This document shows, in pieces, positions 44,686-56,379 of a stretch of 64,000 nucleotides of DNA. A program made the position numbers and the translations under genes. Location of the stretch: the NCBI GenBank assembly GCA_028023455.1, contig JAQFVV010000072.1, positions 704,501 to 768,500 on the forward strand, written 5' to 3'. The notes under the pieces are model-generated. The model saw nothing but the letters and a program-made list of their open reading frames with translations, did no database searches and was not told the origin of the DNA. Origin of the DNA: Epiperipatus broadwayi. Lineage: Eukaryota; Onychophora; Udeonychophora; Euonychophora; Peripatidae. Within the stretch, counting starts at the first letter, position 1. Every line of letters begins with the position of its first letter.

Positions 44686-45264
44686 GATTAGATATGATAT
44701 ATTGGACTATTTCCATTATCTATGAGTGGAATATTGAATGTTAGAAAATTTTAAACTTTATTTAAACTTTCCAAATACAAACAACTTGTTAATAATAACA
44801 CACAAATAGACAACACAAGTTAGTAATTACACAACGTTTCGAGTAGTATTATTCTCCACTCTTTTTCAGGTGTTTCTAGCCTATATGCACAGTGACAATT
44901 GTTCTTGAATATTAAATTTAAGGCAAATGCTTTAACCAACAGCTATTCTGCCTTTGACAGAATAGCTCGGTTGGTTAGAGTGTTTGCCTTAGTCGATATT
45001 CAAGAATCTAAAGGTACGAGTTCAACTTCTAAGCGAATATTGTCACTGTGAATATAGGTCAGCAACACCTGAAGAAGAGTGGAGAATAATACTACTCGAA
45101 ACATTGTGTAATTATTAATATGTTGTCTATTTGCATGTTATTAGTAACAAGTCACTTGTATTTGGAAAGTTTAAATAAAGTTTAAAATTTTCTATACATT
45201 CAACATTCACTCATAGATGATGGAATCACATCTAAAAATATATCATCATCATAAACCTTCAGAC
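44686..45264. mobile_element. Foldback PLE-derived element with tRNA-like and hammerhead-like parts, 14-bp TSD
   Basis: Two PLE 3' regions lie in minus-then-plus orientation around 44945, where 'cagctattctgcc' meets its complement. Each arm carries, from the centre outward, a tRNA-like A box ('agctcggttggttagag', best in the plus arm), a B-box relic, 'cagcaacacctgaag', a CGAAAC-like block, and the PLE 3' end ('aaataaagttt', 'atagatgatgga'). It is bounded by the perfect 14-bp TSD AAATGTTATAGAGG. No ORF, so it is a SINE-like PLE passenger. Confidence 0.8.
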
Positions 45265-45278
45265 AAATGTTATAGAGG

Positions 45279-45582
45279 CATCATTAAAATCTCTGATTTG
45301 GTGCTAATATTAAGATACTAAAGTAAATTGGCCATGTATTCTTATCAATGTTAATTTTTTTGGTGTCGGTATGTAATATAATTGATTTTTTAAGATAGTT
45401 TAACTATTAAAAAATGTCATAAAGAATCATGTAAGTCATAGAATTAGGAGTTAGATTTCCTCAATGGTTTATTAAATACTTTAATTGTGATATTGTAATC
45501 ATAGATTTGATAGTCATTAACTTTCGTTCACATCTAAATATATTAGTGGTTAAATTTCATTTAGGTTATCAATGAATGCAAC
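45279..45582. other. Short intergenic stretch
   Basis: Possibly the outer part of a family E copy on the minus strand; nothing else seen. Confidence 0.3.
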
Positions 45583-45758
45583 AACTATGAGTTGTAAGCC
45601 AATAAGCGTCACATGACCACCACCTCTTATGCTTGTGGATAACTTGTTAAAACAGGCAAAACTCACTATATGTATGCCACACACAGCAAGCTAGAGTAAT
45701 CAATGGATGCCAGAAGGCTTGTGCATAAAATCTCCATCTAGTGCCTACTCATCCAATA

Positions 45759-45799
45759 TCCTCAGACTAATTTCTGGCTGTGGCCTTCATCAGTGAGGA
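45759..45799 (-). ncRNA. Family A hammerhead (minus), well formed
   Basis: Stem I TCCTCA/TGAGGA (6 perfect pairs), CTGATGA, stem II GGC/GCC with loop CACA (A-A at its base), GAAA, minimal stem III AT/GT with loop TA, triplet GTC. This is the best stem I of family A. Confidence 0.78.
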
Positions 45800-45944
45800 A
45801 CCTTGGATCTGAGAGCACTGCACCTAGATCTTAGGAATGAGAACATTAAGGTGTTTTCAGTTTAAGACTCATGAGATAAAATGTGGCTGCTGGAGGGTTG
45901 CATTAGATCCTAAGATCTAGGTGCAGTGCTCTCAGATCCAAGGC

Positions 45945-45986
45945 TCCTCACTGATGAAGGTCACAAGCCAGAAACTAGTCTGGTGA
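45945..45986 (+). ncRNA. Family A hammerhead (plus)
   Basis: Stem I TCCTCA/TGGTGA (mismatch at one position), CTGATGA, stem II, GAAA, AC/GT stem III with loop TA, GTC. Confidence 0.68.
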
Positions 45987-46129
45987 TATTGGATGAGTAG
46001 GCACTAGATGGGGATCCTTCTAGCATCCATTGATTACTCTAGCTTGCTGTGTGTGGCATACGTATAGTGAGTTTTGCCTGTTTTAACTATGAGTTGTCCT
46101 GAATTTGTTGATGAGACTTCATTTGCATT

Positions 46130-46500
46130 TAGGAACATCAAATACATTAGGATCTGAAAAGGGAAATTTATTTGGGACCCCATAAGATGCCCATTTTTAT
46201 ATCATAATTCTTTGACTATAAATTGTTGGTTGTCCAAAAAGAGAATCCCTATTTGACTCAATATTAATCTTAGATCATAAAATTATATCTTGAGTTATAA
46301 ACGATTTCAAACTTACTTAACAGCTTTTTATACATTTCTGTGAGCCAATTTTTCTTTTGATACCCACTGAATATATATTAAAGAAAAGGAAGTCACTACA
46401 AAGGAATTGATTTGGTTGTACCAGTAATATTTCTCGGTGACATTTAATTCAATATACAGAAGTATATTGTGGGAACTTTTTCCACAAGTAGTATTTACCA
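46130..46500 (-). repeat. Unclassified repeat family E, copy 3
   Basis: On the minus strand it shares blocks with copies 1, 2, 4 and 5. On the plus strand a short TTKELIWLYQ-like peptide (about 46395-46425) hints at a Copia RNase H region, but the rest does not hold up. Confidence 0.45.
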
Positions 46501-47079
46501 TCAGGATATGCTAGTAATATATAATTGAATAACTACTTCAGTATACTAATGGGATATTTTTCAGAAGTTGGCAATATTATATATCTTGGTTTCCCATATT
46601 TATTGAATCAAATGCCTTTTAATAATCTACTTATCTGCAACAAAATGTAACTTCTACTTTTTTTTTTCAAACAAAAATTGGACATTGCAATTAATAAAAT
46701 TGAAAATTGGCTTACATTTGACTGAACTTTGGATTTTGAAACTCTGTGCTGACTATGTTGGCAGTAAGCATCTGGTCATGTGTACTTTGTTTCAAAATTA
46801 TCGTTGGGTAACTTGATTTTAATTGAATTTTTGAATGAAAAATGCGATACAAAAGTATTAAACAATTATCAACTCATTGGAAATTGAAAAAGCTATATCA
46901 GGATAAAGTGTTTACCCTGTCAGGTTTAAACTTTGAGTACCTTTGGAACATGAAAAACTAGAGCATGCTGACTTGGTTGTGAACAAATGGACCTTGTATA
47001 ATTTCTACTTTTTGATCTTTTCTATAGTTTTATTTTATATTTGTTTGCTATAATCACATTTAAATCTGCTTGTTATTTT
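46501..47079. other. Intergenic AT-rich stretch
   Basis: No supportable feature. Confidence 0.4.
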
Positions 47080-47600
47080 GATTGGCTTAATTCCAGAGAT
47101 TTTTGAAGATTAATTTTTAATGATCTTAGTAAGGATTTTCTATAGAAATTATGAAAGAATGGTAGTTCTGTTATTTTTAATACTATTTTCTTCAACTTTC
47201 TTAAATATTAATTTCACCATTGTGTTCACTCCATCATCTAATACATCTTCATGATTTAAATATTTAGTATAAATATCTACAACAATTTCAATATTTCCTA
47301 GGGCTTTTTTACATTTCACCGATTTAATTACATGCCTTCAAAATCCTTGCAATTTTGATAAATGTTATAATAATTGTAGGAATTTCTTGTTCTTTATACT
47401 TTTTATTACTATGCAGTTTATTTGTAGAACTTTTTTGCACATTTCATGATGCCATATCTTTTTGTAATAACAGTGTTCCAACTATTTCCAATTCCAAATT
47501 GTTATTTTATACTTTTGGAATTTGTGTTCTGTTCAGTAATTTTCCTTTTCACTTTACAATTATGTTCCATTACATCAAGACAGCTTTTTATGGTTCACCA
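47080..47600 (-). mobile_element. RTE fragment, linker and reverse transcriptase fingers (minus)
   Basis: On the minus strand: VIKSVKCKKALGNIEIVVDI, TKYLNHEDVLDDG and VKLIFKKVEENSIKNNR, matching RTE-1 [32 protein letters not shown] and [15 protein letters not shown]. Further left arm blocks continue to about 47600. Multiple stops. Confidence 0.75.
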
Positions 47601-48464
47601 TGTAATTAGCACACAATAGCTTGAGAGACAAGTGCTTCTATAAAGAAACCAAACATTATCTTGATGAATTCCTGGTTAAAGACTACACGGTAAAATTATT
47701 AAAGTAAATTCAGGAAGTATTGTAGGGGATAGACATACCAGATCTATAGAGATAAAGATTCTGGATTCTCAAAATGAAAAATGACTCCATTGTATTAGCA
47801 ACCATACCCTTTACAGAACAATCTGTTTTTCACCTAGAAATGTAATAAAATATTTCAATTGGGGATATAACAAAATCAGAAATGGAGATCCTCTACAAAT
47901 TAATTGTTCTGGACAATGTGAAAGAGTTGTATTTCATAAGATTCATCATTCTTTCAACAATGTGTGTCTTCTTTGTAAACATTGTATGGATGCTTTTGTT
48001 TCAAATCATCTTTATTTTATCAGATAACTTCCTTTAAAGATAACTTAAATGATATCACAAAAACAATTCAGGTGCATATTTTTTATGTATGCAATATTTG
48101 CAAACCTAACAATACAAATTGGCCATACCTTGCTTTCCATATCTTATTCTATCTTCTGTATTTATAGGAAATTTTCATTCTCGTAGTAATCTTTGGGGAT
48201 ATATAAATAAAAATCAAACAGGTTGCAATTTTTGTTTTAATCATTATGCAACTCATTTAAGATGCAAGAAAAGAACCATTCAGGCAAAACAATTATAGAA
48301 ACCTCTGATCTAAGCCAAATCTAATAATTTTTGGAATCCATATTCCTGCAGTTGAAAGTTACCTCTGACAAATATCAGAAGTTGCATCACAGTAAATGTA
48401 TAAAAAGCTATTAAGCAGATCAGACTTGCAAATAATTCAAGTTACAGCCTTATCATCTAAAACT
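47601..48464. other. Intergenic stretch without recognised genes
   Basis: No domain-like ORF; small open frames are low-complexity. Confidence 0.4.
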
Positions 48465-48640
48465 CATTTCAAATCAAAATCCCTTTTGAGATGTTTAACC
48501 AAGAAAATATAATCGAAGAATTATGGTATAAAATATAGAATTCTTATGATGTTCCCAACAAGTATTTTTTCCAGGTCCCAAAATAAAGCCAGATACATTT
48601 TATCTTTCTAAATACAATTGGATTCAAAATAATCCATAAT
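48465..48640 (+). repeat. Unclassified repeat family E, copy 4
   Basis: 'atttcaaatcaaaatccctt', 'tgatgttcccaacaag' and 'cccaaaataaagccagat' blocks in family order. Confidence 0.55.
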
Positions 48641-49514
48641 TATCACATGACTATTATATTACTCTTATAATTGTGGCAATCATCTGTTCCATTTAGCAGT
48701 TACTGAACTATATAAATGTGTTTAACACAAATCATGATTATATAATGATTGTAATTCATAACTACACTTGTAGAAGTATAAGATCTTAATAAAGTCGTTG
48801 GTGAATCTATCTCTGGACTTAAGCTGTTAAAAAATCTACCTGATAAATATGTAATTTTTAATTCTTTTATTATCATTTACAGAATTCCTAATAGTCAATT
48901 CTTCTAAAGAGTAATTTGTAATTACTTTCCTTTAACATTTCTTCACTGTCAATTTATTTCATGAAAAAATTTAGTGGTATATTGCTGTGTTTTGGACAGC
49001 TATTCGTATATCCATTCTTAGGTACTGTACATTATCATTACCCTTTTTGTTGATGTCATTCAAATAGCATATTATATTATAAAACAAAACTCTGTAAACA
49101 TTTAATAAATCAAATGGCAGTGCAGCCAGACTTTTACAAAACGATGCATAATACTAGAGGGAGCTTTTTGTAAAAGGACAGAAACATAAATACAGTACTG
49201 GGAAAAATGATAAAAAATGAATAAAAATTTGAATTATAGATATATTTTATGTGGAGATGGAAAGAGAGTATGAGGGGGAGGGGAGACTGATCCCATAGAT
49301 GAGGCAGTGAAGGATCTACTTGAGATGCTAAATTGAAATAATCATTCAATCATTGCTATTAAATATATAATGCTAAGTACATAAATTTAGTCACAGAGGA
49401 ACTAAATCCAAATACAGTATAATAATTTATAAAGCAGATTGCCAAAAATTAATTTTTAACAAATTTGCATGCAAATGCCAAGTTATTTGTGTAAATACAA
49501 ATGTTTTAGTCAGG
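48641..49514. other. Intergenic stretch before LINE-B copy 2
   Basis: No supportable gene; a G/A-rich patch lies at about 49255-49290. Confidence 0.4.
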
Positions 49515-49865
49515 GGGCTGGAGTTAAATAAAGCAATTGAAAAAGAAGAGCTTGAGGTATTAGCAGTAGTGGAAACTCATCTAAGAGAAGAAGAAGAACC
49601 TATTTTGGAAGAGGTGGTATGGCAGGGTATATATAGAAAAGAAAAAAGGAGTGGTGATATAGGTGTTATATTGAAAAAATATTTAAATATTGTTAAATGT
49701 CAAGAGCATTTGGGGTTTGAAATAAGGTTGGGTAGACAAGAATGGATGGTGGATGTAGTGTATATAGCCACTGGAGATAGTCAAACTGTAATGGAATGGA
49801 ACAGTAGTATATATGAATGCCTAGTTAAGGATATACAGAGTTTAAAGAAAAGTGGAAGAGAATAA
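49515..49865 (+). pseudogene. LINE-B copy 2 endonuclease, N-terminal part
   Basis: The frame is open from before 49569 with the active-site Glu of VETHLREEEE, then GDIGVILKKYLNIVK and GFEIRLGRQEWMVDVVYIATGD. It shifts at about 49865 into VIGDMNGHIEE. Confidence 0.7.
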
Positions 49866-49988
49866 TAGTTATAGGGGATATGAATGGACATATTGAAGAA
49901 ATTGTTGATGTAGATAATAAGAATGGTTAGTTTTTGAAGGAATTTTGTCAAAGAGTAAATTTGAGCACTGGAAATTTATCAAATATTT

Positions 49989-50655
49989 ATGAGGGACAAT
50001 ACACATGGTCTAGGAATAATATATTTCACACATATTTATGAGGGACAATACACATGGTCTAGGAATAATATATTTCTCACAATAGATTATGTATTGGTAC
50101 AGAAAGAGGGAATGAATAAAATACGGAAAATTAAGGTGTTTGATAATGAAGAGAGAGTATATAATAGTGATCATAACTTTATTGTAACAGAAATGGTTAG
50201 TAATGTGAAGGAGGATAGAAATAAAGGTAGAAACAATAGTGAAAGATGTGGATGGAGAGTGAATGATAAGAATAAGTTGGAAGAGTATAAAATAAAAGTT
50301 GAAGAAACCATGGAACAGTTGGTTGGGGATGAGTATAAGGACTGGTGTGGTGAAATAGAAAAAGTGGCAAGTAGGGTTTTAGTTGAGAATATGCAGAAGA
50401 ATAAAAGTAATAAAAGAATGATAGTTAATAAAAGTGTAAAAGAGAGGAAAGAAGCATGCAGAGAATATAAGTGTGCTATTAACATTAAAGAAAGTGAAAA
50501 CGATATTAATGCTAAATGGGGGAAAGTACTTAGAAAAGAAGAAGTTGGCTAAAATGGATAATTATAGAGAGAGGATGAAGTTGAATAGTAAATTGTTGGA
50601 GAATATTAATAAAAGTGGAAGAGATGGGAGTAAAAAAAATTTGAAATTACATTAA
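49989..50655 (+). pseudogene. LINE-B copy 2 endonuclease C-terminus and linker
   Basis: It includes a locally duplicated segment, then IDYVLVQKEGMNKIRKI and SDHNFIVTEM (the SDH motif of APE endonucleases), followed by a charged linker. Frames overlap at 50473-50552. Confidence 0.65.
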
Positions 50656-50751
50656 AAGGAGAAATGTAGGGGAAAGATAGTATTAATAGATGATGAGGGA
50701 ATAGCGTGTAGCTCTAGAGAAGAATTATGGAGAATCTTAAATAGATATGTA

Positions 50752-51398
50752 ATGGATATAGAAAAGATGTTAGATGTGAAGGACTTAGTGATAGAAAACA
50801 TGAAAGCATTTAGTAATGAGAATATTAGGTTCACAAAAAATGAACTGAATGAGGTAGGAAAGAGATTGAAAAGTGGAAAGGTGAGAAGTTTAGATGGATG
50901 GGCAGCAGAGATGGTAAGGAATTTAGGGCATAGAGCAAAAACAGTTATTATCATGTTTTAAGAAGATGGCACAGAAGATAGTTTTTCTGGATAGCTGGAG
51001 TAATACAAGAATAAGATTATTATTTAAAGGATAAGGATCATAGAAAGTTAAATAATTATAGACCAATAGTGGTAACATCAGTTTTATATAAAGTTTTCTC
51101 ATATATGGTAGCTGGAAGAGTTGTAAAAGGGATGGAAGAGAATAATGTAGTGGGGGAAATGCAAGGAGGTTTTAGGTCAGATAGGCGTATAGTAGATAGT
51201 TTGTTTGTAGTTACAAAACTTATAGAGATGAGTAGGAATTCAGGTAGATTGTTATATATGAGTTTTATAGATATAGAGAAAGCATATGATAGAGTAAATA
51301 GAAATAGATTATGGGTAAGGTTAGCAAATTTGGGAATGGATGAAGCTTTAGTAAATATTATTAAGAAATTATATGAAAATAATTATTGTATTTACTAA
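50752..51398 (+). pseudogene. LINE-B copy 2 reverse transcriptase, fingers and palm A
   Basis: KSGKVRSLDGWAAEMV (50752-50961), a frame break, then VVTSVLYKVFSYMVAGRVV, MQGGFRSDRRIVDSLF and FIDIEKAYDRV with the motif A Asp (51069-51398). It stops at TAA at 51398. Confidence 0.75.
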
Positions 51399-51434
51399 TT
51401 AGGGGATATAGAATCAGTTAAAGTTAAAAATGGG

Positions 51435-52000
51435 GTGGGATTAAAGCGAGGATGCCCTATGTCACCTATTTTATTTTTGTTATATTTGAGTGAAATGGAG
51501 AAAGCATTAGAAAGACTAGGAAGAGGGATAGAGATACCGTTAATAGGTGGCAAGGGAGTATATACTTTGTCTGGTCTTTTTTTGTGTGGATATCTTTTTG
51601 TGTGCAAAAAAAAGAGAAGATATGGAAATTATGTTGAGGACATGTGCAAAGGATGGGTAAAGAGATGGGGATTAAATTTAGTGAAGAAAAATCAAATATA
51701 ATGATGGTTAATACTAGGGGAAGAGAAGATGTAGAATTCTTACTGGGGAATATAAAGTTAAGTGTGGTAAATAGATATAGGTATTTGGCAATCATCTTAT
51801 GGAATCAGGAAAATTGTTTGGATAACTGGAAGAAAAAATTGGTAAATGAAGCAAAGAAAAGAAAGGGTTTGGTAAAGAAACTAACAGTATTTTCATATAA
51901 TAAATATGATGCAGCTAGAATTGTATGGGAGGGAGTTGCAGTAGCAGGGTTAACATATGGTAATGCTGCATTATGTGTTAGTAAAAGGGTTTTAGATTAG
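51435..52000 (+). pseudogene. LINE-B copy 2 reverse transcriptase, palm B/C and thumb
   Basis: GLKRGCPMSPILFLLYLSEME (motif B). The FADD site at about 51583-51600 is destroyed by a small deletion and reads LCGYLF. KFSEEKSNIMMVN and YNKYDAARIVWEGVAVA follow in a shifted frame. Confidence 0.72.
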
Positions 52001-52010
52001 GTAATGCAGT

Positions 52011-52586
52011 ATGCAAAATATTTGGATAAAGAATTTATATCAGTATACTTGTATAAAAAGGTGGGATGATTGTGTTAGGAGGATTGTTGAGTGTTATAGT
52101 GGTAAGGAATGGGACAAAAGAATAGAAGCATTAATAAAAAATAGGGAGTTGGAGAGATGGAGAACTAGTATGGAGGCTAAGAAGAGTTTAAATATATAGA
52201 GAAGTAAATGGAACATTGGATGTGAGTTAATTTATGGTAATAGTAAGGAAAGAAGTTTATTGTTTAAGGCTCGAACGGGATCTTTAGCAATAAGAGAATG
52301 TACATGTAAATGGAAAACTATTGGTGATTTAGTGTGCAAATTGTGTAAGGAAGGTATAGAAAATATTAGGCATCTGTTGATTGAATGTAAATGCTTGAAA
52401 GAAGAAAGGGTACAGATAATGAAGTTATGGGATAATAGATATGAACAAAGTGATTATACAGAAAGTGAGTTATTGGTTTTTATGCTGGGTTTGTGGAAAG
52501 ATAAGAGGGATTTAGATATAAAGGCCATAGAGTTGACAAAGATTATGTTGTGGAAATGGGATGGGGCAGAATATGGGAAGACTTAA
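52011..52586 (+). pseudogene. LINE-B copy 2 C-terminal zf-RVT-like domain
   Basis: The two frames encode KRWDDCVRRIVECYSGKEWD and then CKWKTIGDLVCKLCKEGIEN with RHLLIECKCL, a C-x2-C...H-x4-C motif as in LINE C-termini. The 3' UTR and the CATCACATCACATC tail follow. Confidence 0.75.
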
Positions 52587-52959
52587 GAGTGGGAATGGAA
52601 AATAAAGTGGCTAACAGGTTTATCTGGGCATAATTGCTGAGATATTCTTGACTTTGTTTAAGGAGAAGCCAAAATACATCACATCACATCAAAATAGGAT
52701 TCTTTGGGAGTTTGACTTGTGAATTACATTTCAATTCATGCGACATGAATAAGTTTATATTACAAACATATATATTTTTAATAAATGTATTTATCAAATA
52801 CATATTTTTTCCTATTACACTTTTGCTTTGTTTAGTAGACTAATTTAAATTAGCCTTGTCAATAATTTTAAAAAGTGCATTTTTAAAGACTAGCCTCAGG
52901 TAACAAAATTGGTCAGTGAAACTATGAGTATTGAATATTTCAGTAGTGTAATTTTTACT

Positions 52960-53520
52960 GTAACACTCTCAATGATCAGTGCTGCTTTAGCACAAAATGT
53001 GTCTCAAGGGAATCATACATCTTTTTCACATCTTTGGTCATGTGTTTATAATTAGACCCCTCCACAAGATTAAAAAGTGGATAGAAACCATCCCCTACCT
53101 TGTGTGATGGTATTGTAGTGAAAATTACACTACAAAAATATTATTCATTAAGTGGATAATCTCTAGTCTAATGAATGAATAATAAAAATTATTAATATAC
53201 ATCTATCGGGTGGCTTATGTCAAAGTTGTCATAGCAGTAGGTTAAACACATCAATTAAACTGCAGAAATGGGCTATCTGTATACACTGAACAATGATAAA
53301 GATGTGTGTAAGAGATTGTGATCTGGGATGAGTGCTGCTTCAGCAGGAAGTGTGCACCTGGGATCGTGTACCTTTTTCAGGTCTTTGGTCATATAAAAGT
53401 GGATAGAAACTAGTCCCTACCTTGTGTTAGAGTGGTATAATGAAAATTACACTACACAAATATTATTCATTAAATAGATAATCTCTGGTCTAACGAATGA
53501 CTAATAAAAATTCTTAATAT
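52960..53520. repeat. Direct repeat, about 345-bp period
   Basis: 'cagtgctgctttagcac', 'tctttttcacatctttggtc', 'gtggatagaaac', 'ctaccttgtgt' and 'attattcattaa' in the first copy recur in the same order about 345 bp on. About 190 bp of each are alike. It is unassigned; I found no hammerhead core in either strand. Confidence 0.65.
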
Positions 53521-53700
53521 CCCTGAGTATTGAACATTTATTTTTTGAGTGTAGGATGTTGAAAGATCAGAGAAAATTGTATGGAAAATATAAAAAAATT
53601 AAAGATAAAGGGACCAAAAGAGAGATTTTACAATATTTTTTTTTTAATGAAATTGGACAATATAAGAATAAGATAAATGATTTACCAAAACAGCTAATAT
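53521..53700 (+). mobile_element. 3' fragment of another LINE (zf-RVT-like end)
   Basis: The frame reads LSIEHLFFECRMLKDQRKLY, which matches the (S/T)xEHLLFECP-type C-terminal zinc motif of LINE reverse transcriptases, then a Lys-rich end and stops. Sequence differs from LINE-B. Confidence 0.5.
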
Positions 53701-54829
53701 AATAAGATGAGGAAAAGAAAAAAAATTAAGCTTGAAGAATGATTTTGTAATAAGGAATAAGAAGTAAATGGATTTATTGAGATATTTAAACGTTTCAGAG
53801 GAACGAAATGTTTAACTTTGCTAATAGTTTTTATAGTGCGCAAACACTGGTTGTAACTAAGGGGAACCATTTCATACTTCTTCAACTGTTTCTAGCTAAT
53901 TGATCTTTTGATCAATGCATTCTGCAAAAATTAGGTTAATCATCCAGAAAATAGTGATGTGATATAAAATAATATGTGCTTGGCAAAGTCAATTTGCAAA
54001 AAGCGTTAGTAAAAATTAGTCTATATATACGAGAAACGCTTATATCTTTTCCTTTACATATATTTATATGCGCAGATTTATAAAATGTAATATATATATA
54101 TATATGAGAAATGAAGTTCCTATTCCTTGCATAGGTTTAATCATTAATCAGTGATAGCTATCAAGCATGTCACCAAAAAGGAGAGGAGACCGTAACAATA
54201 TTTTACACACATGTGTAAGGATACATTTTATATACATATATAAACATGAAAACCTGGCATAAAAATAAGCGTGGAGAATTACGATTGAATTGACTAACAA
54301 ATTTATTTGCACGCATTATATTTTTTTTATATAATACAGATAATTAATTATACTATGTAAAAATTTGTTTGAAAGAATTGATATAAAAATAACACGAGAA
54401 ATGAAATGCTAACTACATTTATAAATACATTAGAATGTGCGTGAATAATTTGATAAATTGTAATATTAAAGAAAATAGTAACAAGGAAGTAATAATAATT
54501 TAATAATTAGTATATATTACGAGAAAAGAAATAATTGTAATGATATAAATAAATAAAAAGTTTTAAAAAAAAAATTGATTTAATTAATTCAGAACTCCAA
54601 TATAAAACCCACAAATATATTATTTGAAATGTGATTACATATAAAGAAATGGAATTTATATCAAATTAGTGGAAACTTTTCTTTGAGATTTTACTTGGCT
54701 TTTTTTTTTTTTAAAAAAAGAACAATCATATCACATGATCATCCATTAGTCTACAAAATTTTTGAAATCTCAAAATATGGGCGCACAAAAGAAGAAAAAA
54801 AAAGAATATAAATATGCATATTAAAGAGC
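53701..54829. other. Intergenic AT-rich stretch
   Basis: AT microsatellites near 54090 and low-complexity A/T runs near 54550 and 54700. No gene. Confidence 0.45.
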
Positions 54830-55400
54830 ACTATTAATACAGATGGAAACATAATGGAGGAAATTAATCATAGAATTAAACTTGGTTGGAGTGCTTTTGG
54901 GTAGAAATAACTTGATACTAAAAGGAAATATGCCTATGTGTTTGAAAAGGAAGGTTTTTTAACATATATGTTTTACCAGTTCTTACTTATGGATCTGAGA
55001 CTTGGACACTTAATAGAAGAGCAATACAGAGACTTCAGACCACTCAAAGAAGTATGGAGACATGCATGTTGGGAGTAACAAGAAGAGATTGAAAACATAA
55101 TGTATGGGTAAGAGAACAAACAGGTGTTACTGACCTCATTGAAAAAAATAAAAGATTGGATTGGGCTGGACATATTGCTAGAAGAGATGATAATAGATGG
55201 ACAATTGAAATTTTAAACTGGATTCCAAGAGATTGTAAAAGACACAGAAAGAGACCACATGTGAGATGGATGGATGAAATAAGAAAGTGTGCAGGAGTGA
55301 TGTGGAGAAGAGAAGCTAAAAATCGATGAGAAGATGGATTAAACTTGGAGATACCTTCATCCTGCAGTGGATTGATAATGGTTGATGGTGATTAATGAGC
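54830..55400 (+). mobile_element. RTE fragment, 3' end (plus)
   Basis: Very similar to RTE-1 14390-14945, starting 'taatacagatggaaacataa' and ending at 'gtggattgataatggttgat'. The frame is broken by several indels. Here the Trp codon of LGW(S) is present where RTE-1 has TAG, showing the ancestral reading. Confidence 0.85.
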
Positions 55401-55689
55401 ACAAGACATTCTTATGTTGAAACAGATATGGATGTTCCTTAAGTTTGAGGGGGCCAGATTAATATGTTATTGACTTAAAAAACTGATTCCAATTTTAAAC
55501 TCCAAGATGTTTGAGGCCTAAATTTTAAAACTGTTTTTAAATCTGAATTGTATATTAAAAAAAGACAGCTACAATAGAAAATAAAAACTGAACAGTAAAT
55601 TAAACTTGTAGTATTATACCATCAACATATGACAAAACAGTCTTCACATTATTTTGCTTACATTGTCCTATTCATTAACATAATCTTCC

Positions 55690-56310
55690 ATTCTCACTAG
55701 TTTTACGCCCTCTAGTGCATGCTTCAGTAATAAATAGATGCCAGATGATAGTGTTAATAAATTCTTATTCAGTGCTCTTCCTATCCAAATAAGCCCAAGA
55801 CTACTTTTTAGCTTTTGGCTTATATCAATAAGGATCTTTTTGGATTTTTTAAGGGTGCATCTTTAGACCTAATAAACCTTCTCTCTAGCAATCATTTTTT
55901 ACCTTTTTGTTGAAATATCAAACTATCATATGCAAACCTAAAAATGTATTAATTTTTTTAATCCGAGACTATTTTTTTGCACGGAAATATAAATTGGAAA
56001 CCATAAATATAGATCGGAAACCATCATGATATGTAGCAAATGAACTGGTTTCAGATCTATATAAAATCATGCAATCAAATAGGCTTAATTTAAAAGAATT
56101 AATGTTTTTTTAGTTTGACCATTGCTTAATAGTGTAATAAAAAGTAGCTCCTAAAGAAAAAATATAATAGATCCAAAAGTTCAGGTGCACCATTCAAAAA
56201 AATCCAACCTCATTGATAAGAGACATAAGCTAGAAAGTAATCTGTGAATATTTGAAAAGGATAAACCTGGATAGACATTTATTAAGCTTTGCCATGTGGC
56301 ATCTGCTTAT
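55690..56310. repeat. Old family A inverted pair
   Basis: Left (minus): 'cctctagtgcatgcttcagt', 'gactactttttagcttttgg'. Right (plus): 'attgataagagacataagct' then 'agaaagtaatctg', a decayed hammerhead region. Much more diverged than other copies, so the family has been active over a long time. Confidence 0.5.
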
Positions 56311-56379
56311 TGCAAAAGTAATTCTTTTTCTATTTTAGAGTCATCTATTGGTAACTTTTTTTTTATATGTCATGGGTGT

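Larger units (their letters stand above)
45596..46084. mobile_element. Family A hammerhead element, inverted pair with perfect 13-bp TSD
   Basis: A minus-oriented copy (45596 to about 45840) is followed by a plus-oriented copy (to 46084), each with a hammerhead. The flanks AACTATGAGTTGT at 45583-45595 and 46085-46097 are identical. The host sequence on both sides reads through as a family E copy. The left end has the 3' terminal block ('cgtcacatgaccaccacctc'); the right end stops at 'gttttgcctgtttt'. No ORF. Confidence 0.85.
49515..52691 (+). mobile_element. LINE-B copy 2, longest plus-strand copy, many frameshifts
   Basis: It runs from an APE-type endonuclease through reverse transcriptase to a zf-RVT-like C-terminus and a CATCACATCACATC tail. 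The order is AVVETHLREEEE and GRQEWMVDVVYIATGD; VIGDMNGHIEE; a Lys-rich linker; KSGKVRSLDGWAAEMV; VVTSVLYKVFSYM; MQGGFRSDRR; FIDIEKAYDRVNRNRLW; GLKRGCPMSPILFLLYL; a broken FADD; SYNKYDAARI; CKLCKEGIENIRHLLIEC. A 51-bp unit is duplicated at about 49985-50082. Unlike other copies it is not surrounded by family A sequence. Clade uncertain; related to reverse transcriptases I know from ticks. Confidence 0.82.

Noticed and set aside
47355-47609. Plus-strand open frame of 84 codons resembling a membrane protein
   Set aside because: It is antisense to an RTE fragment; the hydrophobic look comes from T-rich codons.
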